Positions 49,115-60,378 of a stretch of DNA of 64,000 bases are shown here, piece after piece. Source of the stretch: Pseudo-nitzschia pungens (taxonomy: Eukaryota; Bacillariophyta; Bacillariophyceae; Bacillariales; Bacillariaceae). The position numbers and the translations under genes are program-made. Every line of letters begins with the position of its first letter. Position 1 is the first letter of the stretch. A model generated the notes under the pieces. The model did not search any database, was not told the DNA's origin, and saw only the letters and a program-made list of their open reading frames with translations. The stretch covers positions 4,499,001 to 4,563,000 of the forward strand of contig CM074758.1 in assembly GCA_037355855.1 (NCBI GenBank), given 5' to 3'.

Positions 49115-50098
49115 TCAAAGATTCCCGTACTCGTACTCGGACTCGGACTCGTACCGTATTGCTTCCTGCGTAGTAACTACTAGTACTTTGTTGCGAAGAT
49201 GACGGATTGATTGAGAGTTGAGCGTTGATGGATGATGGATTTGGATTGAGATAGAGAGATTGAGATTTAGATTGATCGAGATGATGATTGATGATTGATG
49301 ATTGATGATTGAGGATTGAGGATTGAGGATTGAGGATTGAGGATTGAGGATTGAGATTGAGATTGAGATTGAATGAGATTGAGATTGATTGATTGAGATT
49401 GATTGATTGAGATTGATTGAATGAGATTGATTCATTCATTCCTGAAACGACAGGGACAATCTCCCGCGCTTCGCGACTCTCGACCTGTCCTTTCCGATTT
49501 CCGATTAAGGTTTACTGTAATTACACTAAGTTAATCTTACCAGTTAGTAACCCAGGCCGCAAAGAGAACGTTTAACCTACGGTAACTTTTAATACGAACT
49601 AAGGTTTACCGTAAGGTACCGTACAGTGTCCCTGAAATGCAACTGACGTTGCAAATATAATTATTGATAGTACTAAGGTTTACTACAACCACATATTCGA
49701 TACACTAGTCGACACCATAATATTTTAGAAGTGCCCGGACCATTTTTTGTGGTCTGAGAGTAGAGTAACCTTACTGGTTCTTGCAATGCCATATGTACAA
49801 ATATGATGGTAGAAACAATGGATTGTGCGTAACTCTTGCAACAAAAACGAGAGGCTCTTGAGTAGGGATGATTCATCTTTTCCCGAAACCAACTCGGCCG
49901 ACAGAGGTGCTGCCCATTTGTTTTTGCTCACAAAATTCATCACTGAATACACAGCAGCAATTGGACCATTTAATTACAGTAACAACAAAAAAAGAGAAAA
50001 AAGAGAAGAGAGAAAATAGCAACAAGCAAAACAACAAGGCAGAAGTATGCCTCGACAATTGAGTACCAACCGGGCAGTTCGCAATTGCCTTTGGTAAC
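49115..50098. other. Intergenic; microsatellite at 49215-49440
   Basis: 49215-49440 is built from GATTGAGATTGATTGA, GATGATTGAT and GAGGATTGAG units, which explains the Asn/Leu/Ser frames open on the minus strand. 49440-50098 shows no gene. It should hold the promoter of the ELM2-SANT gene. Confidence 0.55.
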
Positions 50099-50203
50099 AT
50101 GGGGACGCACTTGCTTCCTCCAGAAGATCAAGAGCGCCTTGCTAATAATCCTGACCCTCCTGATGTTGCTCGGGCAATCGCTGAATAGGAACGAGAACGC
50201 CGA

Positions 50204-50247
<44 letters not shown>

Positions 50248-51386
50248 ACCGGCCCCTGCTGCTGCTCCCCCGCCCGCCGCCGCTGCTGCTCCTGTGCCGG
50301 CCCCTGCTGCTGCTCCCCCCCCCCCGGTGCCGCTGCTGGTACAGGACCAACTGGGCGCCCAATCTACAAAGTACCAGCAGGACCTTCCCCAGCACTTGCA
50401 AATGATGTCCATTCACCAACCCAAGTCTTCAAATACCACCGGATCTTGCTTCAGTTTATGAATTACGTGACTGGAGAGCCATACGAAAGTGATTCAATCA
50501 TTCCATTAGAACAACTGAATACAGTAAGACCACACCATCTCTTCCATTGGATGTGCTTGAAGGTGTATGGGAAGGAGACTCATCCTAATAAAAATGACAC
50601 ACCAAAAATGAGATCAACTACAGTATGTTACTGGAAAAAGGCTATTTCATATTTCTTTGAAACAGAGATGCCATGGTGTGAGCAAACTCAAAAAGGGAAC
50701 CCCACACGATCCACTAAAATCAACCGGCTCATCATGGCTATTGGTCACAAGGAGTGTAAAGCCAATGGGAAGAAGTCAAGTGCAGATTGCGGCTTCACCA
50801 AGGGAGAGTACTTCCAGCTACTGGATATGTTGAAGGGGCGCAGTATTGCTCATCTAAGGCACCAAGCGATGGTGAAATTCCAGCTCCATATGATAGCAAG
50901 GGGGGATGACTGTTCCCAGCATGTTAAAAAGAAATGCCTGGAACAGAACTTAATGTACCCTGAGTACCTAACAGCACAGATGAGATGGTCCAAGAATGTT
51001 AGGAGGGAAGAGAAGCATGCGCCAAAGCAGTGCCTGCTTGGATCGATGGACACCCAATTCTGTGTATTGCTGTCCCTTGCAATCTTCCTGGAAGTGTGGC
51101 ACACTGAAGGTGGGGGCTCAATCAGTCAATGGTTGTTTGCAGATGGTACCACTACTGGTGCTGATCCCGAGGATGTACAGGATAAGGAAGCAAATGAAAC
51201 TAAGAGTACCTATCAGCAGGTGATATCAGAAGCAGTCCACAGTAATTTCTTTTGCCCTGAAGGTGACATGGCGCTGGGGACTCACTCGCTGAAAAAGATG
51301 GGCGCCACTATGGCAAGGGTCTGTGGCGCTCATCAAGATGATGTAGACTATCGAGCTCGCTGGAGAACAAAGGCAATGCAGGACAG
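50099..51386 (+). pseudogene. Crypton-type tyrosine recombinase remnant, 3' end cut by G1
   Basis: A possible start is ATG 50099 (MGTHLLPPEDQERLANNP). TAG interrupts at 50186-50188. A poly-Ala/Pro stretch encoded by GCT repeats follows, and an 11-base C run near 50315 shifts the frame. From about 50326 the frame is open to 51386. It reads VFKYHRILLQFMNYVTGEPY, then a DNA-binding-like region, then RHQAMVKFQLHMIARGDD with the first catalytic Arg. LGTHSLKKMGATMARVCGAH is the H-x-x-(R/K) box, and DYRARW follows. This matches Crypton recombinases common in stramenopiles. The catalytic Tyr would come just after MQDS, where the G1 LTR begins. Confidence 0.8.
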
Positions 51387-51648
51387 TGTGACATGCTAGC
51401 GTAGCAAGCATGAATCACGATTAAATAATTAACCGAATCCCACATACGAGCTGACCGGTGTTTGAATACAAATATTCAAACTGTACGCCGGACGCTCCAG
51501 CAATGCATGTGTGCCGTTATTCAAAATACGAGCACGGCGCGCGTTTGTATATTCAAACGTTCACATGAAAATCGTAACGCTCGCTTAAGAGTTGAAACTT
51601 TAGTCACAATTTTAATACTACTCCAATTTTCTACCTTAGAGTGTAACA
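51387..51648 (+). repeat. 5' LTR of G1
   Basis: TGTGACATGCTAGCG to GAGTGTAACA. It is nearly the same as the G0 LTR and is followed by the palindrome ACAGTAATTACTGT (51648-51661). Confidence 0.9.
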
Positions 51649-52448
51649 CAGTAATTACTGTTTATCTTCAACGTAGGAAAACAGTAGAACTCAGTACTGA
51701 ACCAAAACAATCGAATAAACAACCCTTATCCTCAACAACAGAGGCACGTTGTATCTCCAACAAGATGTCCGATATCTACAGAGACCCCCCCATCACCTAC
51801 AAGAGCTCCTTCGATCGAACCAAGCCCAAGCTATTTACTCTGTACAACGTCGATGAGGACCGAACCGACAGCATGAAGGTCCCTCTCTTCACAGAGACCG
51901 GAGGGCTAGAAGAATTGCTCTTTGTAGAAGAGTCTTTCAGAAATGCTGCCAACTATCTCCGGCTACCAATCAGCACCTATCTAACCCACTTCGGACGCTG
52001 CCTCACCACAGATGCCCAGAGCAAGTGGAACGACATGATCAAGGACCCTTAGGATCCCGAAGAATTCCAATACTCCCAAGAAGAAATTGGGGGATACGAG
52101 CAAGCATTCATTGACTTCACTCAGCTCTACTGCAATGCCAAGGATGCAAGGGACATCATGCACACCTACCTCCGAAGCCACGACTGCCGAAAGACACCAT
52201 CAGTCACATGCAAGGAACACGCCGAACGCATCCTTATCCTCATGAAATACACGCAGAAACTAGAAGGAAGCAGCGCGCCCCTTTCAAGAGTGGAGAAACT
52301 TACAATCCTCCTCCATTCATTCCCATCGACATGGATTGAAAGCTATGGCATGATGCACAGTGGAATCCAAGAGGACACGACAGTCCGCCACATTGTGGAT
52401 TATATGAGCTGTCACGAGAGGCAAGCCAACAAGAAGAGCAACAAGAAT

Positions 52449-52762
52449 TGTAACATGCTAGCGTAGGCTAGTAGTTACGAACTAATAATTAACCGAATCC
52501 CACATGGGATTCAACCGGTATACATATAAGATATCCATGTATGCATATCCGGTACATATGGACAGGCATGCAGAAGAAAGCGATCACAGGATTAAGGTTA
52601 CATACAGAATATATGTTATATACAGGGACGTAGATTATATGAAGAGGTAGCGATGACATCATCGCTCATTACTTCCTCTCTTTAATCTTAATCCCATCTC
52701 GTAAAGTGAAATAACACACAATTATTCATACTACTCCGAAATTTCTACCTTAGAGTGTTACA
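52449..52762 (+). repeat. 5' LTR of G2
   Basis: TGTAACATGCTAGCGTAGGC to GAGTGTTACA. Confidence 0.93.
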
Positions 52763-52775
52763 CAGTAATTACTGT
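52762..52775. other. Palindrome at PBS position of G2
   Basis: ACAGTAATTACTGT, as in G0 (3352), G1 (51648) and G3 (61671-61684). A second conserved palindrome, TCAGTACTGA, lies about 30 bases downstream in G1, G2 and G3. Confidence 0.7.
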
Positions 52776-52892
52776 CCGCTTTCACGTAGGAACAGTAGTA
52801 GAACTCAGTACTGAACTTTCAACAGCAACGAAACATCGAAAGCCTCAACAACAGAGGCAACTTGTACCTCCAACAGAGCAACTCCTCCAACC

Positions 52893-53936
52893 ATGGCCGG
52901 CATCTACAGAGACCCACCAGTCGCGTACAAGAGCTCCTTCGATAGCTCCAAGCCAAAACTAATCACACTATCGGTTTACGACAACGCCGACCATTCCGAC
53001 AGCGTCAAAATTCCCCTCTTCACAGACAAAGGAGGTCTAGAGGAGTTACTCCACACCGAAGAAGCCTTCCTGAACGCAGCTGAGGATCTAGGTGTACAGG
53101 ACGCTGCCCTCATCCGATACTTTGGACGCTGCTTATGTGTTAGCGCCCAAACCAAATGGAGAACCCTAGCCCAAAGCACTCGACCGAATGGGCAAAGACT
53201 CTATCCACTTACAAGACAAGGATTCAATTCAGCATTTGCAGCTTTCATCAAACTCTACTGCAACGCTGAAGATGCCAGGGACCTTATGCATATATACCTG
53301 AGGAGCCCGGCCTGCAAGAAGTAAATCGAGTCCACCTGCAAGGACCACACCGAACGACTCATTACCCTCATGAAGTATACAGCCAAGCTACATGGATACG
53401 TAACCAACCTAGATCACCTCCAGCAAGTCACGATCCTCCTCCACAGTTATCCAAACGCGTGGATCGAAGACTATATACGAATCCACCAAGGGGTCACTCA
53501 GAACACTACAACACAGTTCATTGTGGACCATATGAGCAGTCTCGATCGGCTCAGCAAACAGAATAAGAACAACAAGAATAACGGAAGACGTTCCACCAAT
53601 TCTAATAGTTCTAACAACAACCGGAAGCGCTCTGGACACCAGAAGAACAATCCTAAGAGCAAAAAGAAGTCCAACCCCTGTCGCATTCAAGGACACAACC
53701 ACGATTGGTCCGAATGCCCCAAGAACAGGTACTCAAAGAACTACAAAGGCCCCGGCAACAAAGCCAACGCCACCACCGAAACCTTCCATACACAAACTCA
53801 TGACCTCTCCGGCAGCAACGAGTCTTTCCAAGCTCACATAAATGCAGCTGTCGAGGCGGCAAGAGAATCGTATCACTCCAAACACGGAGGACGAACCGAA
53901 AGGAGCATCGATGGTGAGCTCATCTGGCTCCCATGA
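52893..53936 (+). pseudogene. G2 gag with one in-frame TAA
   Basis: ATG 52893 starts MAGIYRDPPVAYKSSFDSSK. TAA at 53322-53324 splits an otherwise continuous frame that ends GELIWLP with TGA 53934-53936. At the TAA the relatives read K-T-P-S-V, so this is most likely a mutation. The zinc-knuckle-like CRIQGHNHDWSEC follows an Asn/Lys-rich linker. The gag TGA is directly followed by pol in the same frame, with the first downstream codon TTG at 53937. Confidence 0.88.
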
Positions 53937-56900
53937 TTGCAGAAGCAATCCTCCACCACAAAGAGGCCCAAGGGTCCACCAAAACCAGCAATCACCTTGC
54001 CTCCGGCGCCACAGGCCCTGGATGCCAGTACAGCACAGCTGACTGGGATGACGCAAGGAGGAGATCTCCCGGAGAAAAAAGGGAAGGAACCTACAGGATG
54101 GAGTATTCCTGTTGAGCGCGTAGCAAAGACTGCAACAGCAGCAACAAAAACAGTTCGATTCTACGGAACGAACGATACAATGGATACGAATCGAACACAA
54201 CCGAATCGATCCAAGGGTACAACAGACGCGAAAGATAGTAGAACAGCAGCAATAAATCGACCACTCTTGTCCTTAGCAAGGAACTGGTCCACGGGTACAG
54301 CCAAAAATCTCTATTGCAATACCCAAAACTCCAAAGACTACACCAAAGGAGGTGCGCTGGAGCAAAATTATTTAAAGCTGCTGTCGACTGCTGGAAATCC
54401 AGCAGAACAGGCATCCACGAATAAGAGCAACATGGCTCCTATTCTTCTAACTACAGTACAGTACATACAAGGCATCCCCATGAAAACAAGACCACTACTA
54501 GCGCTACTAGATAGCGGAGCCTCCGGAACCCTAATCAACAAACGAGCACTACCATTTGGCACACTACCAATCAGAAGCAAGCATCGCGTCCTAACCACAA
54601 CAGCAAATGGAAGCTTTGATACTACCGAATATATTATCATGAAGAACCTCAGGCTACAAGAGTTCGGCAACTATACCATCGACAAGCAAGAGGCAAGGCT
54701 CTTCCATTCACCCAACTGCAAATATGATCTGATACTAGGCAGGGACTTCCTCCACCGAGCAAAGATCAATCTCCTATTCAAAGAAGGAGCAGTCCAGTGG
54801 ATGGATAGGACCATTCCCATGAAAGATACCTCCTTATACCATGACAACTATACCATGCTCATGGAAGAACTAGAAGACGCAGAACTCTTTGCTGATGACC
54901 CTTCCTTTGCCAATCCATACAAGTCCAAGGTAATCCTAGACAGAGCCTACCAAGAAACAGATCCATCGACAGTAGCCAAGCAACAGTCCCACATGTCCAC
55001 GACAGAGCAGCAGCAGTTCCAAGCAATACTAAGCAAGTACCCTAACGTCTTCAATGGAGAATTAGGAAAGTACCCACACAAGAAGATCTCTCTAAGACTG
55101 AAGCCCGGATCCAAGCCGATACACAAGAAGCCTTATCCAGTTGCATACAAGAGAGAAGACCTATTCAAAAGGGAGCTCCAGAATCTTTGTAATGATGGAG
55201 TACTCAAACGATGCACTGGACCAGCTGAATGGGCATTCCCTACCTTTATTGTTCCAAAGAAAGACAACAGAGTTAGATGGGTATCAGACTTCAGAGAACT
55301 GAATGAACTTCTTGAAAGACGTCCTTATCCAATCCCCCGGATACAGGATATCATGAACAAGCGAGGCAAGTACACGCACTTCACCAAGATTGACTTGTCT
55401 ATGCAATACTACTGCTTTGAACTGGATGATGCGAGCAAGAAACTCTGTACCATCGTGACTCCCTATGGATGTTATGAGTATCAGAGACTTCCCATGGGTG
55501 TCAAAGTCTCCCCAGATGTTGCACAACAACTAATGGAAGATATCCTACAAGACACTGACTGCACTGTTTATATTGATGATATTGGTATATGGACCGACGG
55601 ATCCTTTGATCTCCACATGCAAACCATTGACAAGATCTTAGACCGGCTCAACCAGAATGGACTTAAATGCAACCCACTCAAATGCGACTGGGCTGTACAA
55701 GAGACTGACTTTCTTGGATACTGGATGACACCTACAGCAGTTAAGCCCTGGAGGAAGAAGATTGAAGCCATCCTTCAGATGGACAGGCCCCGAACCATAA
55801 CTCAGGTCAAGTCCTTCCTCGGCGCAGTAGGATATTACAGGGATATGTGGCCTCGCAGGTCTCATGTCCTCGCTCCTCTCTTCGACATCACCGGAACCCC
55901 CAAGCAAAAGACTCCTCAAGCAGCTGCCATCAAAGGCAAGCAAAGAAAAGCTCCTTCAGCCTTCACTTGGGGACCTGCTCAAGATAAAGCCTTCCAAGAG
56001 ATGAAAGCAATGGTGGCAGCGGATGCGCTGAACACCTATCCAGACCTTAACAAGCCTTTTGAACTGTACACTGATGCCTCAGACCTACAACTGGGTGCTG
56101 CTATCCTACAAGATGGCAAGCCTATTGCATACTGGTCTAAGAAACTATCTGATGCCCAGAAGAACTATACTACCATGGAGAAAGAACTCCTCGCAATCGT
56201 ACTCTGCTGCAAAGAGTACAGAAAAATGCTACTTGGTGGTGTTATCAATGTATACACTGACCATAAGAACCTTACCTTCCGAACCCTCTCAGTCCAACGC
56301 GTCCTCCGGTGGAGACTATTCCTTGAAGAATTCGGTGTCAACCTCACCTATGTTGAAGGCAAGAAGAATGTTCTTGCTGATGCCTTCTCCAGGCTCCCCC
56401 GGATGGATCCACCTACTGAAGGGAAGAAAGCCCTTTCCAAGGGCACCTTAATCGATTTCTTGAAACTTGAAGTCCCCAAACAAGATGAAGAACTGTTTCT
56501 AGCAGAGTTCCCGAACCTATTCCAGCACTTATGCAATGACGCAGACAGCGAACTACAAGCCTGCCTGCTGAATAATGAGTGTCTAGTTAACCTACCAAAT
56601 AACCAAGACCTGGAATGCCCGGTGAACTACTCCAATATTTACCTCCATCAACAGAAAGATCCTACCATCAAGTTCAAGATTCAGTCCAAAGCCTTCTTCT
56701 ATCAAGAATTAGAAGGCAATAACATCCTCTGCTATGCCAACCAAGCGAACCCAGACAACTGGCGCATATACATACCAAGCTCTCTTTCCAATGATACCAT
56801 CAAATGGTACCATCTTCTGTTGGGTCATTGTGGATCCACCAGGCTATATCAAACTATCTCCGCAAGATTCTACATCGACAATCTATCCAATCTTTGCAAG

Positions 56901-57866
56901 ACTTACATCTGCCCCGACAGCTGCATTAAGTACAAGAATCAGCACTCCAAGTATGGCAAGCTGCCACAGAAAGAAGCCCCACTGGCACCATTCAACGAGG
57001 TGCATGTTGATCTTATAGGACCATGGAAAATCACAGCGCAGGGCAAGAATTATAACTTCAAAGCCCTAACTTGTATTGATCCAGTAACTAACCTCCTGGA
57101 GATCATACGAATCAGAGACAAGTCTTCCCAGCATGTATCGGACCAATTCAAGAACTGTTGGCTCTCAAGATACCCAAGACCCATCAGATGCGTCCACGAC
57201 AATGGTGGTGAATTCCTAGGGGCTGAGTTCCAGACCACACTCAAGCAGTATGGGACCCAGTCCATTCCTACCACTGTAAAAAATCCCCAGTCAAATGCCA
57301 TCTGTGAAAGAGTCCACCACACAGTGGCTGATATTCTCAGAGTTTTAGTTCATGTGAATCCTCCCCAAGTCAACACCAGAGCCAGTCAGCTCATGGACAA
57401 TGCGCTGGCAACTTGCATGCATGCTTCTCGATGCGCAGTCAACGCTGCCTTACAGGCATCCCCTGGGTCCCTAGTATTCAATCGGGACATGCTGATTGAC
57501 CTACCACTAACGTCCAATCTATTAGCGCTACAGCAGCTCCGTCAACAAGGGATTAACAAGAATCTACTCAGAGACAATGCCAAAAGAATCAATCACACCT
57601 TCCAAGTGAATGATAAGGTATGGATACAGGAACCGGATCCAGACAAGCTTCAACCCAGAAAGATAGGCCCTTTTCCAATCACGCAAGTCAATACAAATGG
57701 AACCGTAAAGTTGCAACGAGCCCCATCAATAGTGGAAACAGTGAACATTCGGAAACTCACTCCATATCGAGAACCGAATTCGGAGTCTACGCCGACTGAA
57801 TCCGCAGATATCGAATTGAGCCAATCAAACGACTCAGATTGTTCCAGCAGTCACTGGATGGCTTAA
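53937..57866 (+). CDS. G2 Pol: protease, RT, RNase H, integrase (gypsy)
   Basis: 1309 residues, no ATG at the start, open directly after the gag TGA, so readthrough or reinitiation is needed. Protease: LLALLDSGASGTLI (catalytic Asp about 192). RT: KIDLSMQYYCF and the catalytic loop YIDDIG near 544. RNase H: LYTDASDLQLGAA (about 710), MEKELLAIVLCCKEYR, YTDHKNLTF. Integrase: H-H-C-C finger from HLLLGHCG (about 958) to CPDSC, then D in HVDLIGPW (about 1023), D in HDNGGEFLG (about 1087) and E in SNAICERVHH (about 1121). The order PR-RT-RH-INT defines Ty3/gypsy. No lesion seen in pol. Confidence 0.95.
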   Translation: MQKQSSTTKRPKGPPKPAITLPPAPQALDASTAQLTGMTQGGDLPEKKGKEPTGWSIPVERVAKTATAATKTVRFYGTNDTMDTNRTQPNRSKGTTDAKDSRTAAINRPLLSLARNWSTGTAKNLYCNTQNSKDYTKGGALEQNYLKLLSTAGNPAEQASTNKSNMAPILLTTVQYIQGIPMKTRPLLALLDSGASGTLINKRALPFGTLPIRSKHRVLTTTANGSFDTTEYIIMKNLRLQEFGNYTIDKQEARLFHSPNCKYDLILGRDFLHRAKINLLFKEGAVQWMDRTIPMKDTSLYHDNYTMLMEELEDAELFADDPSFANPYKSKVILDRAYQETDPSTVAKQQSHMSTTEQQQFQAILSKYPNVFNGELGKYPHKKISLRLKPGSKPIHKKPYPVAYKREDLFKRELQNLCNDGVLKRCTGPAEWAFPTFIVPKKDNRVRWVSDFRELNELLERRPYPIPRIQDIMNKRGKYTHFTKIDLSMQYYCFELDDASKKLCTIVTPYGCYEYQRLPMGVKVSPDVAQQLMEDILQDTDCTVYIDDIGIWTDGSFDLHMQTIDKILDRLNQNGLKCNPLKCDWAVQETDFLGYWMTPTAVKPWRKKIEAILQMDRPRTITQVKSFLGAVGYYRDMWPRRSHVLAPLFDITGTPKQKTPQAAAIKGKQRKAPSAFTWGPAQDKAFQEMKAMVAADALNTYPDLNKPFELYTDASDLQLGAAILQDGKPIAYWSKKLSDAQKNYTTMEKELLAIVLCCKEYRKMLLGGVINVYTDHKNLTFRTLSVQRVLRWRLFLEEFGVNLTYVEGKKNVLADAFSRLPRMDPPTEGKKALSKGTLIDFLKLEVPKQDEELFLAEFPNLFQHLCNDADSELQACLLNNECLVNLPNNQDLECPVNYSNIYLHQQKDPTIKFKIQSKAFFYQELEGNNILCYANQANPDNWRIYIPSSLSNDTIKWYHLLLGHCGSTRLYQTISARFYIDNLSNLCKTYICPDSCIKYKNQHSKYGKLPQKEAPLAPFNEVHVDLIGPWKITAQGKNYNFKALTCIDPVTNLLEIIRIRDKSSQHVSDQFKNCWLSRYPRPIRCVHDNGGEFLGAEFQTTLKQYGTQSIPTTVKNPQSNAICERVHHTVADILRVLVHVNPPQVNTRASQLMDNALATCMHASRCAVNAALQASPGSLVFNRDMLIDLPLTSNLLALQQLRQQGINKNLLRDNAKRINHTFQVNDKVWIQEPDPDKLQPRKIGPFPITQVNTNGTVKLQRAPSIVETVNIRKLTPYREPNSESTPTESADIELSQSNDSDCSSSHWMA

Positions 57867-57896
57867 CTGTGGGATTCGTTCAATCATGAGGCACTA

Positions 57897-58210
57897 TGTA
57901 ACATGCTAGCGTAGGCTAGTAGTTACGAACTAATAATTAACCGAATCCCACATGGGATTCAACCGGTATACATATAAGATATCCATGTATGCATATCCGG
58001 TACATATGGACAGGCATGCAGAAGAAAGCGATCACAGGATTAAGGTTACATACAGAATATATGTTATATACAGGGACGTAGATTATATGAAGAGGTAGCG
58101 ATGACATCATCGCTCATTACTTCCTCTCTTTAATCTTAATCCCATCTCGTAAAGTGAAATAACACACAATTATTCATACTACTCCGAAGTTTCTACCTTA
58201 GAGTGTTACA
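57897..58210 (+). repeat. 3' LTR of G2
   Basis: 314 bp, partner of 52449-52762, followed by AGAAT. Confidence 0.93.
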
Positions 58211-58906
58211 AGAATAACAACAAACAACAAAAGCGCCCGAACAACAACAACAACAACAACAGCAACGCCCGGAAGCGTAGCTATAATTCCAACCACAAGG
58301 GCAACCAGAACAAGAAGAAATCCAACCCCTGTCGGATCCCAGGCCATAATCATGATTGGTCTGAGTGCCCAAAGAACCGGTTCTCCAAGAACTACAACAA
58401 GGGCTCCGGAAACAACCAACCGGAGACCTTCCACGCCAATACGAGAGCCTTGATGATAGCAGGAAGCAATGAGACCTTCCAAGCCCACATGAACGCAGCG
58501 CGCGACGCAGCAATCGAGGCTTACCATGCTAATCATGGTGGAAGAACTGAAAGGAGCATCGATGGGGAACTTGTGTGGCTCCCCTGAGTCTCCGGAGGCC
58601 CCAAGCCTCTAAAACAGAAGCCCCTGGCTTCACTAAAACCAGCAATCACCTTGCCTCCAGCTCCCCTGGAACTGGATGCCAGTACAGCCCCGCTGTCTGG
58701 GATGACGCATGGAGGAGATCTCCCAGGTAAAGAGGGGAAGGAACCTACAGGATGGAGTATTCCTGTTGAAAGCTCAGCAAAACTAAAGCCTGCCGCAGCA
58801 GCAAAAACAATCGTTCGTAACATCCTACAGGATATATCAAACAAGGATACGAATCGAAATGAAATGAATCGATCCAAGGGTACAGACGCAACATCGATCA
58901 CTATCG

Positions 58907-59258
58907 TGTAACACTCTAGGGTAGAATTAGATGGAGTGGTACGCGATAGAGGTATTTTAATAAAGAATAATTATAAAATTGTGTGTTACAAAAAGAGAAT
59001 GGTTGAATACTTTACGAGATGGGAATGATTCCTTGAGTATCGATGAATGATCGAATAATGATATATTATTCGGCGGGCATAATATCAATAATCGGCGAGT
59101 CATGGGACTCTTGATATTTATCTTGATATTTGTCAGTATCCTTTGTATGTGTATATATACTGAACATACATACCTGAATACCATATATATTGGAGTACAT
59201 GCGGGATTCAAATAATCATTTAGAGCCCTCGTAGAGTAACATACGGTAGCATGTTACA
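58907..59258 (-). repeat. G3 left LTR
   Basis: On the plus strand TGTAACACTCTAGGG to GTAGCATGTTACA. On the minus strand it is preceded by TTGGGGAACTA, a fair polypurine tract. Confidence 0.88.
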
Positions 59259-60378
59259 TAGTTCCCCAATGATTAGGTGAAGTTTGCATGTGGTTCAATA
59301 CAACAGGTTCGTCGGAGTTGTAGTTCAATACAATACGTTTGGAGAACCGGTTGAAGATATGCCGTTGATATTCGAAGGATATACGCCATTGGAGATATTT
59401 TGGAAGATATATGGCAATGTAGATTGAACCGGGATTGGAGAAGGTTCTTCGTGATATTGAAGAGAATCGAAGGTTTGTTTCTTATTCTTTGAAATGGTAG
59501 GAGTTTCATAAGGATAAGCGTTAAAAAGAGAAAAAAGAGTCGAAGAAAAGTCTTTTCCTCCCCCAACTGTGATGTACCTCCCCGGGTAGTGGAGCTGAGC
59601 TGATTTGCAATTTCGAGCGATTGAAATTGATTGCTCTTAGGCATAAAAACACCTCCTGTTGTAATTGGAGTTTAGGTAGGTGAAAAGCCGATTGGATGCG
59701 TTGCTTGCCGTATCTGCGATTGTATGTGTTCAAAAGCAGAGAGGGGACGCATTGTTAGTTTCAGTTTGAGTCGACAAATTAATTTTCGATTTGCCGTATA
59801 CTTTGTCCGGTCTTTTGTTTTGGGAGTTATTTTTCAGCAGTCTACTGGAGTTTAGAATTTTGTACCTCCAGAGCACCTCTGTGGGTGTAGAATATGGATT
59901 TCGTGGGATTACTCCGGGTATTTCTGGAGCTCCCTGCGGACTATTTGCTTGTCCGGAACAAGGTTGGCCTTGTTGTTGCTGCTGTACCCTTTTATTTTGT
60001 TTCGCGTCTGTACGCTTATCAATCGATATATGATTTGATTGTTTGATTCGTTTGGCATAAGCGTCTGTCCCCGTGCAATTAGTTCGCGTCCGAACGTTTT
60101 GCTGTTATTTGTATTTGCCATGTTTGAATCTTTTATTTTATTTATTTGGTTGATTGTCGTTGCCGTCACTGTGGATCGGACTGAGCGCTTTGTGTTGTAG
60201 TTCGAACGTTTTTATTTTGGTTGCAACAGGGCTCATCTCTGTAGGTTCCTTCCTCTCTTTTTGGGGAGTTCTCCTCCATGCGTCTTCCCAGTCAGCAGGG
60301 CTGATCTGGCATTCAGTTCCAGGGGAGCTGAAGGCACGGTGCTGGATACGGTGATCCTTTTGTTAAGTGTTCGAGTGG
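59259..60378 (-). pseudogene. G3 pol start, degraded
   Basis: After gag, minus-strand sequence APLELNARSALLTGKTHGGE matches the pol linker of G1/G2 (APLELDASTAPLSGMTHGGD) but in another frame, and soon breaks up by stops. Protease, RT and RNase H are not found. The remainder to the LTR is non-coding. Confidence 0.7.

Larger units (their letters stand above)
52449..58210 (+). mobile_element. G2: near-complete Ty3/gypsy element nested in G1 gag
   Basis: 314-bp LTRs at 52449-52762 and 57897-58210, differing by one base noted (CCGAA(A/G)TTTC). Target duplication AGAAT is at 52444-52448 and 58211-58215. Gag and a complete 1309-codon pol lie between. A TAA in gag is the only visible lesion. It is related to, but distinct from, the host element G1. 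Confidence 0.95.
51765..58587 (+). pseudogene. G1 gag, interrupted by G2 (52449-58215) and by a stop
   Basis: The two pieces, 51765-52448 and 58216-58587, join to a 351-codon gag. It starts MSDIYRDPPITYKSSF and ends GELVWLP with TGA 58585-58587. A single base change creates TAG at 52050-52052 (DP-stop, where G0 has DPLDP). The zinc-knuckle-like CRIPGHNHDWSEC is in the second piece. Downstream, pol continues in the same frame after the TGA. Confidence 0.9.

Noticed and set aside
48236..49183. Plus-strand 315-codon frame that looks like a multi-pass membrane protein
   Set aside because: It is the reverse reading of microsatellite DNA coding the Asn/Gln/Lys repeats of the ELM2-SANT gene. The hydrophobicity is an artefact.
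49115..49439. Minus-strand Asn/Leu/Ser-rich frames upstream of the ELM2-SANT gene
   Set aside because: Pure translation of GATTGA microsatellites.
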